From the NCBI GenBank assembly GCA_043826085.1, contig JBDRQW010000020.1, forward strand, positions 1 through 8,156: a stretch of 8,156 nucleotides of DNA. Direction: 5' to 3'. The DNA comes from CAXBYZ01 sp043826085 (lineage in GTDB: Bacteria > Patescibacteriota > Microgenomatia > UBA1400 > CG1-02-47-37). Within the stretch, counting starts at the first letter, position 1. Every line of letters begins with the position of its first letter. The position numbers and the translations under genes were made by a program. Below are positions 5,141 through 8,156 of the stretch, in pieces. The notes under the pieces are model-generated. The model saw only the letters and a list, made by a program, of their open reading frames with translations, was not told where the DNA came from and did not search any database.

Positions 5141-5180
5141 AAGGTTCTGAACTCTGGAACATCTGAAAGTTCCGAACCTT
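5141..5180. repeat. 40-nt palindromic repeat (type C)
   Basis: The arms AAGGTTCTGAACT and AGTTCCGAACCTT pair at 12 of 13 positions, with core CTGGAACATCTGAA. The design is the same as in the B copies (AAGGTT...GAACT / AGTTC...AACCTT) but the sequence differs. It lies directly upstream of the rpmH -10 and may supply its -35 side. Confidence 0.85.
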
Positions 5181-5192
5181 AACGGACCTTAC

Positions 5193-5209
5193 GGAGAGGG
5201 TTCAACCTT
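5193..5209. repeat. Orphan right arm of the type A repeat
   Basis: GGAGAGGGTTCAACCTT matches the right arm of the 87-nt repeat (2540-2556) at 16 of 17 positions and in the same orientation. No matching left arm is present nearby, so it looks like a remnant or a fusion with repeat C. Confidence 0.6.
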
Positions 5210-5224
5210 TCTTTTTTCTGGGTG

Positions 5225-5253
5225 TTGACACAGTGTGGATAACTATGTATGTT
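5225..5253 (+). promoter_or_regulatory. dnaA promoter
   Basis: A perfect -35 TTGACA (5225-5230), a 17-bp spacer and a -10 TATGTT (5248-5253, four of six) predict transcription from about 5260, leaving an 88-90 base leader to dnaA. A 13-mer, TGAAGATATTAAC, begins at the last base of the -10. It is repeated at exactly the same place in the dnaN promoter. Confidence 0.75.
5234..5242 (-). promoter_or_regulatory. Perfect DnaA box inside the dnaA promoter
   Basis: TGTGGATAA is the reverse complement of TTATCCACA, the consensus DnaA box. It lies between -35 and -10, where bound DnaA would block RNA polymerase. Negative autoregulation of dnaA is the natural inference and is known in other bacteria. 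Confidence 0.85.
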
Positions 5254-5271
5254 GAAGATATTAACGTTTTT

Positions 5272-5330
5272 AGGTTCGGAACTATCTTTCAGTCACTACG
5301 CTCCTTGCAGACCGCCGAAAGTTCCGAACC
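5272..5330. repeat. Palindromic repeat in the dnaA leader (type D)
   Basis: GGTTCGGAACT (5273-5283) pairs perfectly with AGTTCCGAACC (5320-5330) around a 36-base core. The core shares CTTTCAGTC with the type A repeat. It would form a long hairpin in the dnaA 5' leader, ending 18 bases before the ATG. An effect on dnaA translation is possible but not shown. Confidence 0.85.
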
Positions 5331-5348
5331 CCTCCTGCCCTTAAATAT

Positions 5349-6731
5349 ATGAAAATTGAAAGTTTGTGGGCAACAATAATAGCTGAACTTGAATTAAATT
5401 TGTCTCCCGGAAATTTTACTACTTGGATATCTCCGCTTCAAGCCATTAACCTGACTGAAGATAAAAAAAATAAATTTTTACTTTTGATTGGTTGTCCTTC
5501 TATTTTTCATAAAAATCAAGTTTCTGATAGATACATTGGTAAAATTCAAGCGATTGCTGAAGAAAAATTAAAAACAAAATGTGAGATTGAATTATCTGTA
5601 GTGAATTTTGAAAGGGTGAGTAATAAAAAAGGAGATACTAAAGATGATCTTTTTTCTATTGATATAGATAAAATGGCTTTGGAGGCTTATGAAAATTCTT
5701 TTTATAAAGCGGGATTGAGTCCCGGCCTTACTTTTGACAACTTTGCGGTTTCAACCAGCAATGAGGTAGCTCATGCAGGCGCCAAGACAGTGGCGGAAAA
5801 AACAGGACAAGTTTATCCTTTAATTTTTATTTATGGTGGAGTCGGGGTGGGAAAAACTCACTTAATGCAAGCAATAGGGCACGAGATATTGAAAAAAAAT
5901 CCAAATCATGCGGTTGTTTATTGTACCGGTGAAGAATTTACAAATGAGATTATTGAGGCAATTCGAGGTAAGTCTACACCTGTTTTTAGACAAAAATATA
6001 GAAAGGCTCAAGCTTTATTGCTGGATGATGTCCAATTTATTGGTGGAAAAGAAAAAGTTCAAGAAGAGTTTTTTCATACTTTTAACGCAGTGATTAAAGA
6101 TGGTGGCCAGATTGTTTTAACCAGCGATAGACTTCCAAATGATATTAAAGGCCTTGAAAATAGATTGAGAAGTAGGTTTGAGGGCGGGTTGACTGTTGAT
6201 ATTCAAGAGCCCGGTTTTGAACTTCGATCAGCTATTCTTTTGATTAAAGCTGAACAAATGGGGGTTGAATTACCAATGAAGGTGGCTCAATTAGTGGCGG
6301 CCAATGTAGAATCTACCAGAATGCTTGAGGGAGTACTTTTAAAGCTAAATAATGAAGGAGCCATGAGAAAAGAACCATTAACTGAAGAGTTGGCAATGGC
6401 AATGCTCAACAAAATTAATGGTGAGGCTCAAAGCTTAAAAAAAATAATAACTCCAAAACAAGTTTTGTCAGAAGTGGCTAAATATTATCAACTAAAAACC
6501 AGTGAACTTAAAGGCAGTAGGAGGTTAAGATCTGTGGTTTTACCAAGACAAGTAGCCATGTATTTGATTAGAAAAGAAATAAATTTTCCATTAAAAGAGG
6601 TAGGCAGACTGCTTGGGGGAAGAGACCACTCAACTATACTTCATGGCCAAGAAAAAATTGGTAAGCTGTTATCAGCTTCTGATAATTTAAGAATGGATGT
6701 TTCAATAATTAGAAAAAACTTATATAAGTAA
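5349..6731 (+). CDS. dnaA: Chromosomal replication initiator DnaA
   Basis: DnaA binds DnaA boxes at oriC, forms an ATP-dependent filament and opens the duplex. The 460-residue protein has domain I at about 1-85 (S-P-G-N-F-T-T-W-I, interaction domain) and a short domain II linker to about 120. The AAA+ domain III has Walker A G-G-V-G-V-G-K-T-H at 163-171, Walker B L-L-L-D-D at 223-227, and the arginine-finger box with R276 in S-R-F. Domain IV carries the box-binding signature G-G-R-D-H-S-T-I-L-H-G at 423-433. The length is typical of compact DnaA proteins. The start M-K-I-E-S-L-W matches the usual beginning, though no Shine-Dalgarno precedes it. It is preceded by a DnaA-box-containing promoter and followed by the oriC-like gap. 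Confidence 0.98.
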   Translation: MKIESLWATIIAELELNLSPGNFTTWISPLQAINLTEDKKNKFLLLIGCPSIFHKNQVSDRYIGKIQAIAEEKLKTKCEIELSVVNFERVSNKKGDTKDDLFSIDIDKMALEAYENSFYKAGLSPGLTFDNFAVSTSNEVAHAGAKTVAEKTGQVYPLIFIYGGVGVGKTHLMQAIGHEILKKNPNHAVVYCTGEEFTNEIIEAIRGKSTPVFRQKYRKAQALLLDDVQFIGGKEKVQEEFFHTFNAVIKDGGQIVLTSDRLPNDIKGLENRLRSRFEGGLTVDIQEPGFELRSAILLIKAEQMGVELPMKVAQLVAANVESTRMLEGVLLKLNNEGAMRKEPLTEELAMAMLNKINGEAQSLKKIITPKQVLSEVAKYYQLKTSELKGSRRLRSVVLPRQVAMYLIRKEINFPLKEVGRLLGGRDHSTILHGQEKIGKLLSASDNLRMDVSIIRKNLYK

Positions 6732-6769
6732 TGTTGATAAGTTTAAAATATTGGGGATAAAGTAATGAG

Positions 6770-6797
6770 TTATCCACAATAATATGAGTTATCCACA
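6770..6797 (+). promoter_or_regulatory. Pair of perfect DnaA boxes
   Basis: Two exact TTATCCACA boxes are in tandem, 19 bp apart from start to start, at 6770-6778 and 6789-6797. The flanking ATGAG is also repeated. This is the strongest DnaA binding signal in the window. Confidence 0.92.
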
Positions 6798-6854
6798 TAT
6801 TATTAACAACAATATCCACATAAAATGGGTGGTTTTGCACAAGAAAATATCCCA

Positions 6855-6883
6855 AAGACACAAGACATAAAATCGTTTATAAT
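6855..6883 (+). promoter_or_regulatory. dnaN promoter
   Basis: AAGACA (6855-6860, four of six to -35), a 17-bp spacer and a perfect -10 TATAAT (6878-6883). The following TGAAGATATTAAC, beginning at the last base of the -10, is identical to that of the dnaA promoter, and GACACA occurs at the -35 of both. Transcription would start near 6890, giving a leader of about 50 bases. Confidence 0.7.
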
Positions 6884-6900
6884 GAAGATATTAACACTGC

Positions 6901-6930
6901 CTACTAAAGACTACTACTAATTATTAATTA
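6901..6930. promoter_or_regulatory. Candidate DnaA-trio / unwinding element
   Basis: CTACTA at 6901 and CTACTACTAATTATTAATTA at 6911-6930 give a 3-base periodic run like the DnaA-trios (3'-GAT-5' on the other strand) known beside B. subtilis oriC boxes. The distance to the last good DnaA box is larger than in B. subtilis, which weakens the call. It also lies in the dnaN leader. Confidence 0.45.
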
Positions 6931-6941
6931 AGGAGAAGAGA

Positions 6942-8066
6942 ATGAAAGTTTCTTTATTGCAAGAAAATTTGGCTAAAGGAGTATTAATGGTTGAAAGAAT
7001 GGTGGCCAATAAAGCTCAATTACCGGTTTTGTCTAATATACTACTTGTAACAGAGATGGGTAAATTAAAGATTTCTGCAACTAATTTGGAAACAGGGATG
7101 AATTTATGGATTTCCTCAAAGGTTGAAAAAACGGGGAAAATTACAATTCCGGCAAAAGTGTTTTTGGAGTTAGTAAGTTCTTTGCCAAAAGATACAGTAA
7201 TTTTAGAAACGGAAGGAGAGAGGTTAAAGGTGGTTTGTGGAAAGTTTAAGGCTATTATTAATGGGATTTTGGCTGAAGAGTTTCCTGAGGTTCCCAGTTT
7301 AAAGGGGGGAAGTAAGAAGGGGGTGGAGTCGTTAATCATTAATACAGATATTATTGAATCGTGTGTTTACCAGGTGGCGATGGCGGCCGGGATAGATGAA
7401 GCTAGGCCAATTTTTACCGGAGTAAAGTGGGAAATTTCCAAAGACATTAAGTTGGCGGCTACAGACGGTTATCGCTTGAGTGTAAAAAAAATAAAAGGGG
7501 TGAAATGGGTGGGTGACTTAAAAGAGATGGTGGTGCCGGCTAGAGCTTTAATGGAGTTGACTAAAATTATTTCTAAGGTAGATGATGATGAAGTATTAAT
7601 GGCGGTGACAGATAAAGATAAGCAGTTGATTTTGGCTTTAAAAGATGTGGAAGTGGTAACCAGATTAATTGAGGGTGAGTTTCCTGATTTTGAGAAGATA
7701 GTGCCTAAATCCTCAAGTACGACTATTGAGTTTGACAAAGAAGAGTTGACTCAAGCAGTTCGGGCGGCGGCTATTTTTGCAAGAGATAGTGCCAATATTG
7801 TTAAGTTTAAGGTGAATGATTCAAATTTATTAATTTCAGCCAATGCACCTCAAGTGGGGGAAAATGAAGTTAAGGTGAGTATTTTACAAAAAGGGGAAGA
7901 TACCGAGATTGCCTTTAACAGTAGATATTTATTGGAAATTTTGTCGTTGATTAAAGCTGAGAGGTTGACTTTGTCGATGTCTGGTCCATTAAGCCCCGGT
8001 GTTTTTAAAGAAGTTCCCGATAAAGATTTTTTGCATATAATTATGCCGGTGAGGGTGCAGGGATAA
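6942..8066 (+). CDS. dnaN: DNA polymerase III beta sliding clamp
   Basis: The clamp is a ring-shaped homodimer that holds the replicative polymerase on DNA and recruits repair and ligation factors. The 374-residue protein fits three similar domains of about 120 residues. Typical landmarks are L-P-V-L-S-N-I-L near 27-34, A-T-N-L-E-T-G in domain 1, the A-A-T-D-G-Y-R-L motif near the middle, I-E-G-E-F-P-D-F, and the C-terminal I-I-M-P-V-R-V that forms part of the partner-binding pocket. The ATG has the best ribosome binding site of the complete genes: AAGGAG with 6 bases of spacing after AGGAG. It has its own promoter in the oriC gap. Repeat E follows 5 bases after the stop. Confidence 0.98.
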   Translation: MKVSLLQENLAKGVLMVERMVANKAQLPVLSNILLVTEMGKLKISATNLETGMNLWISSKVEKTGKITIPAKVFLELVSSLPKDTVILETEGERLKVVCGKFKAIINGILAEEFPEVPSLKGGSKKGVESLIINTDIIESCVYQVAMAAGIDEARPIFTGVKWEISKDIKLAATDGYRLSVKKIKGVKWVGDLKEMVVPARALMELTKIISKVDDDEVLMAVTDKDKQLILALKDVEVVTRLIEGEFPDFEKIVPKSSSTTIEFDKEELTQAVRAAAIFARDSANIVKFKVNDSNLLISANAPQVGENEVKVSILQKGEDTEIAFNSRYLLEILSLIKAERLTLSMSGPLSPGVFKEVPDKDFLHIIMPVRVQG

Positions 8067-8071
8067 TATAG

Positions 8072-8156
8072 AAGGTTCCGAACTAGTCCCTCGACGAATT
8101 CGGCAAGCTCATCGCAAGCAAGCTCGGGATCGCAAGAGTACTTGCTAAAGTTCGGA
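8072..8156. repeat. Large palindromic repeat, cut by the window end (type E)
   Basis: The left arm AAGGTTCCGAACT (8072-8084) pairs with AGTTCGGA at 8149-8156, where the window stops, so the right arm is incomplete. The 64-base core has internal repetition (CAAGCTC...ATCGCAAG twice) and shares CGGGATCG with the type A repeat. It follows dnaN. Confidence 0.75.

Larger units (their letters stand above)
5111..5348. other. Divergent rpmH-dnaA intergenic region
   Basis: This 238-base region holds the leftward rpmH promoter, palindrome C, an orphan type A arm, the rightward dnaA promoter with an internal DnaA box, and palindrome D in the dnaA leader. No small gene is seen. dnaA itself has no Shine-Dalgarno: the bases before its ATG read CCCTTAAATAT. 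Confidence 0.7.
6732..6941. other. Probable oriC between dnaA and dnaN
   Basis: Two perfect DnaA boxes TTATCCACA lie at 6770-6778 and 6789-6797, in the same orientation and 19 bp apart, each within ATGAGTTATCCACA. One-mismatch sites are ATATCCACA (6812-6820), TTTTGCACA (6833-6841) and, on the minus strand, TTATCAACA (6740-6732) and TTATCCCCA (6760-6752). Further right, CTACTACTAATTATTAATTA (6911-6930) resembles the DnaA-trio element next to an AT-rich unwinding region. The position between dnaA and dnaN is the classic one. Confidence 0.85.

Noticed and set aside
5908..6093. Plus-strand frame inside dnaA
   Set aside because: It overlaps the AAA+ core of dnaA out of frame and has no recognisable features.
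7016..7738. Minus-strand open frames inside dnaN
   Set aside because: They are shadows of a fully conserved sliding clamp gene, with low-complexity serine-rich translations.

Overview
This window is the replication-origin neighbourhood of a small, AT-rich bacterial genome. The ancestral order rnhA-jag-yidC-yidD-rnpA-rpmH / oriC / dnaA-dnaN is intact and diverges from the origin. Every gene left of about 5.1 kb lies on the minus strand and every gene to the right on the plus strand, so all are co-directional with replication forks. I infer a Patescibacteria (CPR) member, possibly of the Microgenomates type. The reasons are very compact proteins, a KhpB/Jag without the usual N-terminal Jag_N domain, a minimal YidC, few Shine-Dalgarno sequences, and Bro-N and KilA-N genes next to core genes. 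This rests on remembered family features, not on a search. TGA is used as a stop (rpmH, jag, KilA-N gene), which argues against the TGA=Gly code of Gracilibacteria and Absconditabacteria.

Layout. Bases 1-141 look like the end of an insertion sequence: a short in-frame start of a leftward gene with a strong ribosome binding site, plus repeated GGACATTT motifs. Bases 213-2388 hold a leftward accessory cluster: a Bro-N antirepressor-like gene, a KilA-N gene and a NYN-domain nuclease gene. The last two overlap by ATGA if the internal NYN start is used. The conserved N-terminus of the KilA-N protein lies upstream of its first ATG and overlaps the end of the Bro gene at a run of eight A. A -1 shift there would fuse the two proteins. 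Bases 2601-5110 hold the leftward core operon: rpmH (44 codons, L34), rnpA, yidD, yidC, jag/khpB and an RNase HI gene. Bases 5111-5348 are the divergent promoter region. Bases 5349-8066 hold dnaA and dnaN, with an oriC-like DnaA-box cluster between them.

Two layers of non-coding structure stand out. First, palindromic repeats with AAGGTT...AACCTT tips occupy almost every gap. Four are identical over 37 bp and sit in the core operon in one orientation, touching stop codons; one encodes the last ten residues of RnpA. Others have larger, different cores. Second, the dnaA and dnaN promoters are built alike: -35 and -10 boxes 17 bp apart, then the same 13-mer starting at the last base of the -10. 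The dnaA promoter carries a perfect DnaA box between -35 and -10, and dnaN lies downstream of two perfect and several near-perfect boxes. This suggests that DnaA controls both genes.

The core genes serve replication initiation (DnaA, DnaN, oriC), removal of RNA from RNA-DNA hybrids (RNase HI), tRNA maturation (RnpA), the ribosome (L34), membrane insertion (YidC, YidD) and RNA binding (KhpB).
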